64,000 nt of DNA from Mycolicibacterium peregrinum (GCF_001665785.1 NZ_LZSO01000051.1:1-64000); one strand, 5' to 3'. Shown: positions 52,077 through 60,438, numbered from the stretch's first letter. Made by a program: numbers and translations. Notes: generated by a model not told the origin, from the sequence alone.

Positions 52077-53618
52077 TCAACGGGCGATTGCAGCAATCTG
52101 CTGACGGATGACGAACTTCTGCACCTTGCCGCTGGCCGTGCGGGGCAAGTCTTCGGCCAGATGTAGCTCTTCCGGCCACTTCTGCCGGGCCACCCCGTTG
52201 GATTCGAAATGCGACCGGACCTGATCGAGGGTGGGCATCGTGCCGCCGTCGCGCACCCGAAGCACGGCGGCCACCCGCTCCCCCAACCGCGCATCGGGAG
52301 CTGCCACCACGATCGCCTCGACCACATCCGGGAGGCCGAGCAGGACCTCCTCCACCTCCAGCGCGCTGATGTTCTCGCCACCCCGGATGATCAGATCGGT
52401 GGTGCGGTCGGTGATCGTCAGATACCCGTCGTCGTCGAGCACCCCGATGTCCCCGGTGCGGTACCAGCCGTCGGAGTCGAAATGCTTTGCGGTCAGGGCG
52501 TCGTCGGTGTAGCCCAGGCACAGATCCGGCCCGCGGCTGAAGATCTCGCCGTCCGGGCCGAGCCGGATCTCTACGCCGGGACGCACATTGCCGTCGGTGT
52601 AGAGACGCTTGGCTTCGGGGGCCCCTGCGCCGGACCCGGTGATCGACGGATGCTCGGTGCTGCCGTAGGAACGAAAGACGAACAGGCCGAGGTCGGCCAG
52701 TCGCCGCGTGACGGCCGCGGGCACCGTCGAACCGCCCAGCCCGACTGTGGTGAACCGGGCCAGATGACGTTCGTTGAACTGCGGATGGTCCATCAGGCTG
52801 GTGACGAAATACGGTGGACCGCCGCCGATCGACAATTCGTCCCGCTCGATCAGCTCCAGCACCTTGCCCGGATCCCAGACGTCGCACAGATCGATCGGCG
52901 CACCCTCGAGCACCGGGATCAGGAACGCGCCGAGCATCCCGATGAAATGGCCGACGGGCGTGGCGGTGAGCTGACGGCCGCGGTCCGGCGGGTAGTTCTC
53001 CAGCAACTGGCGGGTTTCGAAGCCCAGCGTCTGGTGGCTGTGGATGACGCCCTTGGGCTCGCGGGTGGTTCCGGAGGTGAACGCGATCAGGGCCGGTGCG
53101 GCCGGATCCGCGGTCAGCGTGCCGCTCATCGGCTCCTTGGCGAGTAGGTCGTCGAAACTGGCTTGTCCGACCAGTCCGACGATCGGCACCTCGGCACACA
53201 GATCGGGCTGAAACGTCATCCGGCCGAACTGCTCGGTGGTGAGGAACACCTTCGGCTTCGCCGTGGCCATGATGTGGCCGAGTTCCTTGCGTCCGTAGAA
53301 GTGCACGATCGGCACCGTCACGGCACCGAGGAACGCCGAGGCCCAGAACGCGACCGCAGCCTCCATCCAGTTCGGCAGTTGCATCGCCACCACGTCACCG
53401 GGCCCGACTCCGCGATCGCGAAGCCCGGCAGCCAGGCGCCGGGCGGCCCGCTCGACCTCGCCGAAGGTGCCGCGGTACGGACGTGTCGCGGAATGCACGT
53501 AGAAGCCGGCATCGGGGCTGGCGGCCAGACCGTCGGCCAGCATCTGGCCCAGGGTTTCGGGCCGCCACCAGCCTTCTTCGACGTACCGTTTGGTCAGCTC
53601 AACGGGGATGTCGCGCAC
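52077..53618 (-). CDS. acyl-CoA synthetase, cyclic/branched-acid type
   Basis: This 513-aa ANL-superfamily ligase starts at GTG 53618, just downstream of the operator at 53631. The AMP motif is 'FTSGTTREPKGVIHSHQ', with 'YGSTEHPSITGSG', 'DGWYRTGDIG' and the C-terminal 'PRTASGKVQKF' with the active Lys. The 'SGTTREPKG' variant and 'GYTDDALTAKHFD' resemble cyclohexanecarboxylate-type ligases. The ORF extends to 54110, but that part overlaps the divergent crotonase gene and is not used. Confidence 0.9.
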   Translation of the reverse strand: MRDIPVELTKRYVEEGWWRPETLGQMLADGLAASPDAGFYVHSATRPYRGTFGEVERAARRLAAGLRDRGVGPGDVVAMQLPNWMEAAVAFWASAFLGAVTVPIVHFYGRKELGHIMATAKPKVFLTTEQFGRMTFQPDLCAEVPIVGLVGQASFDDLLAKEPMSGTLTADPAAPALIAFTSGTTREPKGVIHSHQTLGFETRQLLENYPPDRGRQLTATPVGHFIGMLGAFLIPVLEGAPIDLCDVWDPGKVLELIERDELSIGGGPPYFVTSLMDHPQFNERHLARFTTVGLGGSTVPAAVTRRLADLGLFVFRSYGSTEHPSITGSGAGAPEAKRLYTDGNVRPGVEIRLGPDGEIFSRGPDLCLGYTDDALTAKHFDSDGWYRTGDIGVLDDDGYLTITDRTTDLIIRGGENISALEVEEVLLGLPDVVEAIVVAAPDARLGERVAAVLRVRDGGTMPTLDQVRSHFESNGVARQKWPEELHLAEDLPRTASGKVQKFVIRQQIAAIAR

Positions 53619-53630
53619 AACGGTGATGTT

Positions 53631-53649
53631 ATTCTCATCAGACGAGAAT
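53631..53649. promoter_or_regulatory. regional operator, site B
   Basis: ATTCTC-ATCAGAC-GAGAAT between the divergent fadD (GTG 53618) and crotonase (ATG 53677). Perfect 6-bp arms with 7-nt spacing. Confidence 0.7.
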
Positions 53650-53676
53650 GCCAATCCCGGAACTGGAGAACGTTTG

Positions 53677-54393
53677 ATGGTCGACCTCGAAATCGACGGC
53701 GAACTGGCGATCATCACGATCGACCGCCCGCAGGCACGCAACGCCATCTCGCTGGACACGATGGATGCGCTGAACAAGGCGTTGGACGGCGCTGCCGGCG
53801 CGTCCGCCCTGGTGATCACCGGGGGCGGCGACCGCGCCTTTGTCTCCGGAGGAGACCTCAAGGAACTGGCAGCATTGCGCACGGAACTCGAAGCGTCCGA
53901 GATGGCCTGGCGGATGCGCACGATCTGCGACCGCATCGCCGGTTTCGACGGACCGGTCGTTGCCGCACTCAACGGCCATGCGCTGGGCGGCGGGGCCGAG
54001 GTGGCCGTGGCCGCAGACATCCGAATCGCCGCCGATGACATCAAGATCGGCTTCAACCAGGTCGCCCTGGCGATCATGCCCGCCTGGGGCGGCGCCGAAC
54101 GGCTGGCCACCCTGGTCGGTCGCAGCCGAGCCCTGCTGCTCGCCGGAACCGGCCGGATCCTCGGTGCGCGCGAGGCGGAGCAGTTCGGCCTGATCGACCA
54201 GGTGGTACCCCGCGCCGAGTTCGCCGAGACGTGGCGGTCGACGGCGCAGTTGCTGGCGCGGCGTCAGGCCGGTGAGGTCAAGCGGGTGATCAACGGTGTG
54301 TCCACCACCGAGGCCGTTTCGGCCTTCGCCCGGCTCTGGTGCTCCGACGAGCACTGGGCCGCTGCGGACAAGGTGATGAACAAGGGCAAGTAG
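53677..54393 (+). CDS. enoyl-CoA hydratase/isomerase-family protein
   Basis: This 238-aa crotonase-fold protein has 'FVSGGDLKELAAL' (CoA/oxyanion region) and 'GHALGGGAEVAVAADIRIAA' with one catalytic Glu. The second Glu of hydratases is Gln here ('IGFNQVALAIMPAWGG'). Hydratase activity may be altered, as in isomerases. GGAGAA lies 7 nt before the ATG. It is divergent from fadD across the regional operator and convergent with the VOC gene, with a repeat element between. Confidence 0.88.
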   Translation: MVDLEIDGELAIITIDRPQARNAISLDTMDALNKALDGAAGASALVITGGGDRAFVSGGDLKELAALRTELEASEMAWRMRTICDRIAGFDGPVVAALNGHALGGGAEVAVAADIRIAADDIKIGFNQVALAIMPAWGGAERLATLVGRSRALLLAGTGRILGAREAEQFGLIDQVVPRAEFAETWRSTAQLLARRQAGEVKRVINGVSTTEAVSAFARLWCSDEHWAAADKVMNKGK

Positions 54394-54412
54394 CCTCTCC
54401 CCGCCGACCCTT

Positions 54413-54479
54413 CCCGCCGAAATGGCATTCCGGCAGAAAAAGTTCGAGTACCGGCCTGCTGGAATGCCGTTTCGGCGGG
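54413..54479. repeat. dispersed inverted-repeat element, copy 2
   Basis: 24-bp arms (54413-54436 and 54456-54479, two mismatches) and a 19-nt loop with TCGAGTA. It is homologous to 19507-19569 in arms, loop length and loop core. It fills the space between convergent stops (54393 and 54482). Confidence 0.88.
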
Positions 54480-54481
54480 GG

Positions 54482-55003
54482 TCAGGCACCCAACTCGCGG
54501 ACCGGGTCACTGCCATCCCAGGTGACAGCCTGTTCCCGCACATAGGCGCCCATGCCGCCGGAGGATTCGGTCAGCTCCATGATTTCGACGATCGCCGCGC
54601 CGGTCGGCGGTTCGAAGTAAGCGAAGCGCACGCCCTCGCCACCCGACCACACCAGGGGCCAACCGGCCTCGACGAGCTTCGCCATCGCCGTATCGAAATC
54701 GGCTGTCCAATAGGCGAGTTGGTGAAAGCCACCACCGGCCGGAGCATCCGCGAGGAACTCGGTGAAGATGCTGGGCGTGTCATCGAGTTGTTGGATCAAC
54801 TCGACCTGCAGGTCACCGCTGTTGGACAACGCGAGAGACAGCTTCACCTCACAGGGCTCACCGCGGTAGCTCACTCGCTGCGACAGGTTGCGGATCACGA
54901 ACCACGGGCCGACGCCCATCTTCAGCCAACCCGATATCGCGTCGTCCAGGTCGGTGACCACGTACCCGATCTGGCGGACCTCCCCCGGTAGAACCTCGCT
55001 CAC
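54482..55003 (-). CDS. VOC (glyoxalase/epimerase fold) protein
   Basis: This 173-aa protein has the vicinal-oxygen-chelate pattern: 'GYVVTDLDDAISGWLKMGVGPWFVI' then 'GFHQLAYWTADFDTAMAKLVEAGWPLVWSGGEGVRFAYFEPPTGAAIVEIME', with a metal His and Glu (in FHQLAY and IVEIME). Members include methylmalonyl-CoA epimerases and extradiol-type enzymes. GTG 55003 (GGAGGGAG upstream) is chosen over GTG 55039. It is divergent from the DUF35/thiolase pair at site C. Confidence 0.85.
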   Translation of the reverse strand: MSEVLPGEVRQIGYVVTDLDDAISGWLKMGVGPWFVIRNLSQRVSYRGEPCEVKLSLALSNSGDLQVELIQQLDDTPSIFTEFLADAPAGGGFHQLAYWTADFDTAMAKLVEAGWPLVWSGGEGVRFAYFEPPTGAAIVEIMELTESSGGMGAYVREQAVTWDGSDPVRELGA

Positions 55004-55058
55004 GCCGACTCCCTCCGCTGTCCCGCCTGAACTGCCCACGAGAGCCTACCGAGAGGCG

Positions 55059-55077
55059 GTTCTCACTAGACGAGAAT
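55059..55077. promoter_or_regulatory. regional operator, site C
   Basis: GTTCTC-ACTAGAC-GAGAAT between the divergent VOC gene and DUF35. One mismatch from a perfect arm pair; the spacer shares AGAC with site B. Confidence 0.65.
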
Positions 55078-55102
55078 TGCATTTCCAGTTATCGTCAGCG
55101 AC

Positions 55103-55534
55103 GTGTCAACTCAGATTGCTCTGGCGCCCGAGATCTCGACGTGGCCCGACGCCGAACCCCAACTGATCGGCAGCCGTTGCACCGACTGCGCGGCCACCAC
55201 CTTCCCCGCCCAGGCCCGCTGCCCCAAGTGCTCCGGCGGCAACACCGAACAAGCTCTACTGCCCCGACGCGGCACCGTCATCGCCTGGACCACCCAGGGC
55301 TTCCCACCCGGCGCCCCCTACAAAGGCCCCACCGGAAAAGCCTTCGTGCCCTTCGGCGTCGGCCTCGTCGAACTCACCGACGACACCGGACCCGTCATCC
55401 GCGTCGAAGGCCGCCTCACCGAAAACGACCCGGCGAAACTGCAATTCGGCATGGACGTCGAACTCACGATGATCCCGTTCACCACCGATGAAGACGGCAA
55501 CGAAGTTGTCACCTTCGCCTTCCAGCCGGTGTAG
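55103..55534 (+). CDS. DUF35 OB-fold protein, partner of the thiolase
   Basis: This 143-aa protein has an N-terminal zinc ribbon ('CTDCAATTFPAQARCPKC', four Cys) and an OB-fold ('AFVPFGVGLVELTDDTGPVIRVEGRL'). DUF35 proteins bind and activate thiolase-like partners; in steroid-degrading actinobacteria such a pair (Ltp2-type with DUF35) cleaves the side chain by retro-aldol. GTG 55103 is the start. It is 12 bp before the thiolase gene, clearly one unit. Confidence 0.9.
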   Translation: MSTQIALAPEISTWPDAEPQLIGSRCTDCAATTFPAQARCPKCSGGNTEQALLPRRGTVIAWTTQGFPPGAPYKGPTGKAFVPFGVGLVELTDDTGPVIRVEGRLTENDPAKLQFGMDVELTMIPFTTDEDGNEVVTFAFQPV

Positions 55535-55546
55535 AGAGGCAACAAC

Positions 55547-56692
55547 ATGACCAACGATGTAGCCATCATCGGAGTCGGCCTGCACCCGTTCGGCCGCTTC
55601 GACAAGACCGCGATGCAGATGGGTGCCGAGGCAATCCAATTGGCGCTCGAGGACGCCGGCCTGGAGTGGAAGGACATCCAGTTCGGGTTCGGCGGCAGCT
55701 ATGAGGTGTCCAATCCTGATGCGGTCACCCGCTTGGTCGGGCTCACCGGCATCACCTTCACCAACGTGTTCAACGCGTGTGCCACCGCGGCCAGCGCCAT
55801 TCAGCAGACCGCCGACACCATCCGGTTGGGTAAGTACGACATCGGCATCGCGATCGGCCTGGACAAGCACCCGCGCGGCGCCTTCACCGACGATCCGGCG
55901 AAACTCGCACTGCCGCAGTGGTATGCCGAGAACGGCCAGTTCGTCACCACCAAGTTCTTCGGTATCAAGGCCAACCACTACATCCACAAGCACAACATCT
56001 CCGAGGAGACGCTGGCTCGGGTGGCCAACAAGAACTTCCGCAATGGTGAGCTGAACCCGAATGCGTTCCGGCGCAAGGAGATCTCGGTCGAGGAGATCAT
56101 GGCCTCGCCGGTGCTGAACTACCCGCTGCGGCAGTACATGTTCTGCGCCCCTGACGAGGGTGCGGCCGCGGTGATCATGTGCCGCGCCGACATCGCGCAC
56201 AAGTACACCGACAAGCCGGTATATGTGCGGGCCAGCGAGATCCGCACGCGTACCTACGGCGCCTACGAGGTGCACGGCACCTCGGCTCCGCTGGATGAGG
56301 ATCCCTCGCCGACGGTGTACGCGGCCAAGGCCGCCTATGAGGCCGCGGGCATCGGACCCGAGGACGTCGACATCGCCCAACTCCAGGACACCGACGCCGG
56401 CGCCGAGGTGATCCACATGGCCGAAACCGGCCTGTGCGCCGATGGCGACCAGGAGAAGCTACTGCTCGAAGGCGCCACGGAGATCAACGGCACGATGCCG
56501 GTCAACACCGACGGCGGCCTGATCGCCAACGGCGAGCCGATCGGCGCCTCGGGCCTACGCCAGATGCACGAGCTCGTGCGTCAGCTACGCGGTGAGGCGG
56601 GCGAGCGTCAGGTACCGGGCAACCCGCGCGTCGGCCTGGCCCAGGTGTACGGTGCGCCGGGAACTGCCTCGGCCACCATCCTCTCGCTCTAG
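55547..56692 (+). CDS. lipid-transfer (SCP-x/Ltp-like) thiolase
   Basis: This 381-aa thiolase-fold protein has 'FNACATAASAIQ' (C78 at the nucleophile position) and 'VNTDGGLIANGEPIGASGLRQ', with a C-terminal 'VYGAPGTASATIL' in place of the CxG motif of degradative thiolases. The His of 'NEAF' is replaced by 'LQDTDAGAEV'. These changes are typical of Ltp-type lipid-transfer thiolases that act as retro-aldolases with a DUF35 partner, here just upstream. No SCP2 domain. Probably side-chain cleavage of a steroid or isoprenoid-like acyl-CoA (inference). Confidence 0.9.
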   Translation: MTNDVAIIGVGLHPFGRFDKTAMQMGAEAIQLALEDAGLEWKDIQFGFGGSYEVSNPDAVTRLVGLTGITFTNVFNACATAASAIQQTADTIRLGKYDIGIAIGLDKHPRGAFTDDPAKLALPQWYAENGQFVTTKFFGIKANHYIHKHNISEETLARVANKNFRNGELNPNAFRRKEISVEEIMASPVLNYPLRQYMFCAPDEGAAAVIMCRADIAHKYTDKPVYVRASEIRTRTYGAYEVHGTSAPLDEDPSPTVYAAKAAYEAAGIGPEDVDIAQLQDTDAGAEVIHMAETGLCADGDQEKLLLEGATEINGTMPVNTDGGLIANGEPIGASGLRQMHELVRQLRGEAGERQVPGNPRVGLAQVYGAPGTASATILSL

Positions 56693-56709
56693 TTTCCCGA
56701 GCCCCAAGT

Positions 56710-56745
56710 GAACGTCCCCCGCAACCATGGTTCCGGGGGACGTTC
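56710..56745. terminator. bidirectional hairpin between thiolase and tetR
   Basis: 12-bp arms (56710-56721 and 56734-56745) enclose a nested AACCATGGTT palindrome, so the stem can extend. It lies between convergent genes. Confidence 0.6.
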
Positions 56746-56770
56746 GCGCACGCTCGGGCAACCGCGAGCC

Positions 56771-57376
56771 TCAGGCCGGCAGTTCCAGCGGCTGCGGCTC
56801 ACCCTCCAGACGTCGCAACCAGTCCTCGCAGAACTGAAGCACCTCGGCGTGGCCTGCCGTCATGCCGAGCGCCTGCTCCATCACCATCACCCGCGAGACA
56901 CTGGCCGCGATGAATGTCCACACGATCGGCGGCACCTCGGACGAATCGACGCCGTAACGCCGCAGCGCTGCCTCGATCGCCTTGGTCTCCGCCTCGCGGA
57001 ACATCTCGGCGTAGCGGCCGATCTCAGCACGCAGCACCGGTCGGTGGTTGGCAAGCCCGGTCATCTCCATCGTCAAACGCGTGGCGCTCGGGTCTGTGCC
57101 GAACCGCCACAGCGCCCACAGCGGCTGCGGCGAGTTCAGGGCTTCGGCCTGCGCAACCAACCCCTCATCGGCGCGTCGCACGAACACCGCAAGGAACAGG
57201 TCATCCATCGTGCGGAAGTAGTAATGCACCAGCTGGGGCTTGAGCCCGGCCCGTTCTGCCACCCGCCGGGACGTGACCGCGACGTACCCTTCCTCGATCA
57301 TCAGCGCCTCGGCGGCGTCGAGCAGCACGATCCGGTTCTTCGCGTCCGGCGCCCCGATCCTTCGCGCCGATGCCAT
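56771..57376 (-). CDS. TetR-family regulator
   Basis: This 201-aa protein has an N-terminal TetR HTH ('IVLLDAAEALMIEEGYVAVTSRRVAERAGLKPQLVHYYF', residues ~16-54) and an all-helical ligand domain. ATG 57376 has AGGAGG upstream; the longer frame to 57451 runs over the intergenic palindromes. It is divergent from the cytochrome P450 gene and is the natural candidate to control it. Two TGCTnAGCA elements and a 14-bp palindrome fill the gap. It does not have the regional TTCTC motif in front of it, so it may not be the regulator of the whole locus. Confidence 0.9.
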   Translation of the reverse strand: MASARRIGAPDAKNRIVLLDAAEALMIEEGYVAVTSRRVAERAGLKPQLVHYYFRTMDDLFLAVFVRRADEGLVAQAEALNSPQPLWALWRFGTDPSATRLTMEMTGLANHRPVLRAEIGRYAEMFREAETKAIEAALRRYGVDSSEVPPIVWTFIAASVSRVMVMEQALGMTAGHAEVLQFCEDWLRRLEGEPQPLELPA

Positions 57377-57464
57377 CGGTCCTCCTTGCGCCTCGTCCTC
57401 GACAACGTCTGGCTGATCGTAACTTTCGCCCAGCCAGCTGATCTTGACCACGACTCTAACGGCA

Positions 57465-57497
57465 TGCTAAGCAGGTGCTCAGCAATTTTCGAAAATT
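57465..57497. promoter_or_regulatory. TetR-P450 operator cluster
   Basis: Two 9-bp palindromes TGCTAAGCA (57465-57473) and TGCTCAGCA (57476-57484) spaced by 2 bp abut a perfect 14-bp palindrome AATTTTCGAAAATT (57484-57497). They lie between the divergent tetR and P450 genes. Confidence 0.6.
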
Positions 57498-57560
57498 CTT
57501 CGCGCGGTGCAGCCCGCCGCGAAACCACCGCAGCGCAACGGAACATGGAGGCCGCGCACC

Positions 57561-58856
57561 GTGACTGATTCCAAGAGCGAGACCAATTACGACACCATCG
57601 ACTACTTCACCGACCAGTCGCTGGTCCCCGACCCGCACCCCTACTTCGACCACCTCCGCAGCAAGTGTCCGGTCGTGACGGAACCGAACTACGGCGTCAT
57701 GGCGATCACCGGGTTCGAGGAGGCCACCACGGTCCTCAAGGACACCGACACCTTCTCGTCCTGCATCGCGGTGGCCGGACCGTTCCCTCCGCTGCCGTTC
57801 ACGCCCGAAGGCGACGACATCACCGAGCAGATCTCCGCGCACCGCTCGCAGATGCCGATGTTCGAGCACATGGTGACCATGGACCCGCCCGACCACACCA
57901 ACGCCCGTTCCCTGCTCAATCGGCTGCTCACGCCGCGCCGGTTGAAGGAGAACGAGGACTTCATGTGGAGGCTCGCCGACCAGTGCCTCGACGATTTCAT
58001 CGCCGACGGCAAGTGCGAGTTCCTCAGCGCCTACGCAAAACCGTTCTCGCTCCTGGTGATCGCCGACATGCTCGGCGTGCCGGAAGAAGACCATGAGGAG
58101 TTCCGGACGGTGCTGGGCGCCCCCCGGCCCGGCGCCCAGGTCGGCTCCCTCGACGGCGACCTCGTGGCCAGCAATCCATTGGAATGGCTCGACGAGAAGT
58201 TCATCAGTTACCTCGAGGACCGACGCAAGGAACCCCGTGACGACGTGCTGACGGCACTCGCCACGGCGAACTACCCGGACGGGTCCGTGCCGCCCGTCAT
58301 CGAGGTGGTCCGGTCGGCGACCTTCCTCTTCGCCGCCGGCCAGGAGACCACCACCAAGCTGCTCTCGGCCTCGCTGCGCGTGCTCGGCGACCGCCCTGAC
58401 ATCCAGCAGGCACTGCGCGACGACCGCAGCCGCATCCCGACCTTCGTCGAGGAGGCCCTGCGAATGGACGCTCCGGTCAAGAGCCAGTTCCGGTTGGCCA
58501 AGAAGAACACCAAGCTCGGCGACATCGACGTTCCCGCGGGCACCACCATGATGGTGTGCCCGGGCGCGGTGAACCGCGACCCGGTCCGCTTCGAAGACCC
58601 GCACACCTTCAGCCTCGACCGCAAGAACGTGCGTGAGCACATCGCGTTCGGCCGTGGCGTGCACAGCTGCCCGGGTGGTCCGCTGGCCCGCGTCGAGGGC
58701 CGGGTGTCACTGGAGCGGATCCTGGACCGCATGGCCGACATCGCCATCGACGAGAAGTTCCACGGCCCCGCCGACGATCGTCGCTACACCTACGAGCCGA
58801 CCTTCATTCTGCGCGGCTTGACCGAGCTGAACATCACGTTCAAGCCGGTGCGCTGA
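57561..58856 (+). CDS. cytochrome P450
   Basis: This 431-aa soluble P450 has all core motifs: I-helix 'FAAGQETTTKL' (acid-alcohol pair altered to Gln-Glu-Thr), ExxR in 'FVEEALRMDA', 'FEDPHTFSLDRKNVREH', and the heme loop 'FGRGVHSCPGGPLARVEGR' with thiolate C370. GTG 57561 (GGAGG 9 nt upstream). Family number cannot be given from the sequence alone. The context of a ligase, lipid-transfer thiolase and Mce genes suggests hydroxylation of a sterol or lipid side chain. Confidence 0.93.
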   Translation: MTDSKSETNYDTIDYFTDQSLVPDPHPYFDHLRSKCPVVTEPNYGVMAITGFEEATTVLKDTDTFSSCIAVAGPFPPLPFTPEGDDITEQISAHRSQMPMFEHMVTMDPPDHTNARSLLNRLLTPRRLKENEDFMWRLADQCLDDFIADGKCEFLSAYAKPFSLLVIADMLGVPEEDHEEFRTVLGAPRPGAQVGSLDGDLVASNPLEWLDEKFISYLEDRRKEPRDDVLTALATANYPDGSVPPVIEVVRSATFLFAAGQETTTKLLSASLRVLGDRPDIQQALRDDRSRIPTFVEEALRMDAPVKSQFRLAKKNTKLGDIDVPAGTTMMVCPGAVNRDPVRFEDPHTFSLDRKNVREHIAFGRGVHSCPGGPLARVEGRVSLERILDRMADIAIDEKFHGPADDRRYTYEPTFILRGLTELNITFKPVR

Positions 58857-58883
58857 ACCGGCACCGGCCGTCACACGATCCGC

Positions 58884-58956
58884 GGATCTCGTCCTCGCCG
58901 TGTTTGTTATTCTCCAAAAGTGAGAATCACAATCTCACTGGCGAGGACGAGATTCC
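58884..58956. promoter_or_regulatory. composite operator inside a long inverted repeat
   Basis: Outer arms at 58884-58899 and 58940-58956 (16 bp, one extra base) enclose ATTCTC-N7-GAGAAT (58909-58927, site D), which overlaps a second palindrome GTGAGA-N7-TCTCAC (58920-58938). It lies between the P450 stop and the exported gene at 59025. Confidence 0.7.
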
Positions 58957-59024
58957 GGTTTCGGCACGGAGAAGCCTGAACCGTTCTATAGTCAGCCAAC
59001 CAGTGCCGATCCGTGGAGGTGTGT

Positions 59025-59498
59025 GTGAAGTCCTGCTTGATCCGCATGGCGATGAGCGCCGTGCTCGGGTTGGGTACCGCAATCGCCTTGGCGCCGCCGT
59101 CGCAGGCCATGTACTTCGGCAACTACAACCTGAACATGCCGGACCGCAGGGATTTCCACACCTGGATCTGGTCGGCGATCACTCCCTGCCGCGACCCGGG
59201 ATCTGACGTCAGGCAACACGACTGCATCACCATCATCACCATCCCGCAGCCGGTGGCCAAGGCGGTCTCCAACCGCGCGGACGCGAGGCTGGTCGACGGT
59301 CGCTACACCTTGACGATCGATGAGTTCTTCGGTCTGCGGTGCGGGGATATCTACTACGGGCCGACGATTCCGACCCACGACGTCTACTCGTGGGATGCCA
59401 ACACGCTCACGGGCGAGATGGTCTCCTCCTTCGACACCGGCTGCGACGGCGCCCCCGGTGGCTCCTTCACCTACCCGTTCAGCCTGACGAGGATGTGA
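59025..59498 (+). CDS. exported protein of unknown function
   Basis: This 157-aa protein has a signal peptide (about 28 residues, 'GLGTAIALAPPSQA') and a mature part with three Cys ('TPCRDPGSD', 'HDCITIIT', 'GLRCGDIYYGPT') plus a fourth ('DTGCDGAPGG'), likely two disulfides. A beta-rich pattern is expected. GTG 59025 with GGAGG 5 nt upstream. It follows the composite operator and is 3 bp before the next exported gene, so they share a transcript. No domain recognised. Confidence 0.8.
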   Translation: MKSCLIRMAMSAVLGLGTAIALAPPSQAMYFGNYNLNMPDRRDFHTWIWSAITPCRDPGSDVRQHDCITIITIPQPVAKAVSNRADARLVDGRYTLTIDEFFGLRCGDIYYGPTIPTHDVYSWDANTLTGEMVSSFDTGCDGAPGGSFTYPFSLTRM

Positions 59499-59501
59499 TC
59501 G

Positions 59502-59948
59502 ATGCGCCACCTGACGAGCCGAGCCCTGACCACCGCGATGTCGGCCACGCTGACTGCCGCCGCAATAGCCACGGCGACACCGGCATTCGCCGATGATCCG
59601 GAACCGGTCGCCCCACCGCTGCACCACGTGCAGTACACCGTGACCGCCGACGCCCCGTACTGGGCGCACATCTACTACCGGGACAGCGAACCAGTTCAGT
59701 TCTCCGATTACAGCCACAATCCGTACGAGTTCAGCCCGCGAGCCGACGTGGACATCGCTCCCGACAAGCCATGGGTGCTCGACGCCATGCTGGCCGATCC
59801 GGACCTGTGGGCGATGGTCCTGGTGCAGAGTGGTGAGTCACCCAATTTGCCGACGCCCGGGTTCAACTGCAAACTGGCGGTCGACGGTGTCGTGGTCAAG
59901 ACCAACAGCGGCCCCAAGGGCGCGCTGTGTTCAATCCGGAACTGGTAG
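59502..59948 (+). CDS. exported protein with MmpS-like beta pattern
   Basis: This 148-aa protein has a signal peptide ('ALTTAMSATLTAAAIATATPAFA', cleaved before DDPEP) and a mature domain 'VQYTVTADAPYWAHIYYRDSEPVQFSDYSHNPYEFSPRADVDIAPDKPWVL' then 'NCKLAVDGVVVKTNSGPKGALCSIRNW', a two-Cys arrangement similar to MmpS beta-sandwiches. It lacks a transmembrane anchor. It ends at a strong bidirectional hairpin. The function is unknown; with its neighbour it might serve transport or binding outside the cell. Confidence 0.8.
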   Translation: MRHLTSRALTTAMSATLTAAAIATATPAFADDPEPVAPPLHHVQYTVTADAPYWAHIYYRDSEPVQFSDYSHNPYEFSPRADVDIAPDKPWVLDAMLADPDLWAMVLVQSGESPNLPTPGFNCKLAVDGVVVKTNSGPKGALCSIRNW

Positions 59949-59966
59949 GGCCGGGGCTCACGACCA

Positions 59967-60008
59967 AAATGCCTGGGGGCGACGCGATTGCGTCGCCCCC
60001 AGGCATTT
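59967..60008. terminator. 19-bp perfect hairpin between convergent genes
   Basis: Perfect arms 59967-59985 and 59990-60008 with a 4-nt loop and T-run on both strands (AAAT...ATTT). Bidirectional terminator. Confidence 0.85.
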
Positions 60009-60022
60009 CTCAACCCTTGAGC

Positions 60023-60409
60023 TCACGCATCGCCACGTAGCCAGCGCGTCTCACCGTTCATCGGAACGCAGCTGAGGAACAGTCCGTCCGGCGCTTGCGC
60101 CACCGAGTTCTGCTCGTTGATGCACAGGCTGTTCTCGTCCCGGATGCCCACCATGGGGGGCGACCGGAACCACCGCGGCTCGTAGCGCCGGGGGGAACCG
60201 CAGAACAGCAGCCGACCCCACCCGTTGCGCGCATCGACCCCGAACACAAAGTAGGAGGTGTTGTCGCACGGAGCGCCGAGCACCGCATTGGGGTTGATGC
60301 CCGGCGTGCAGAACGCGTCATTACATGTCTGCGGCCCCGCATTCGCCTGCGGAGCAGCCAGCATCCCGGCGACAATCACTGAAGCGGTCGCCATCACCGT
60401 CACACGCAC
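60023..60409 (-). CDS. exported Cys-rich protein
   Basis: This 128-aa protein has a signal peptide (~24 residues, 'SVIVAGMLAAPQANA') and a small mature domain with five or more Cys ('TCNDAFCTPG', 'PCDNTSYF', 'LFCGSPRR', 'LCINEQN', 'LSCVPMNGE'), so it is disulfide-stabilised. The motif 'GPQTCNDAFCTPGI' is typical of mycobacterial exported proteins without assigned function. It begins at GTG 60409 (or ATG 60394) downstream of site E. Confidence 0.8.
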   Translation of the reverse strand: MRVTVMATASVIVAGMLAAPQANAGPQTCNDAFCTPGINPNAVLGAPCDNTSYFVFGVDARNGWGRLLFCGSPRRYEPRWFRSPPMVGIRDENSLCINEQNSVAQAPDGLFLSCVPMNGETRWLRGDA

Positions 60410-60438
60410 GTTGCTACTTTCGCATAGCTGGAAATTAA

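Noticed and set aside
49682..52111. 809-codon + strand ORF
   Set aside because: Antisense to the FadD and amidohydrolase genes. The composition (Arg/His/Val/Asp rich, no motif) is that of a shadow frame.
53619..54110. N-terminal extension of the second fadD
   Set aside because: It would cover the divergent crotonase gene and the operator at 53631; the extra sequence is a shadow frame.
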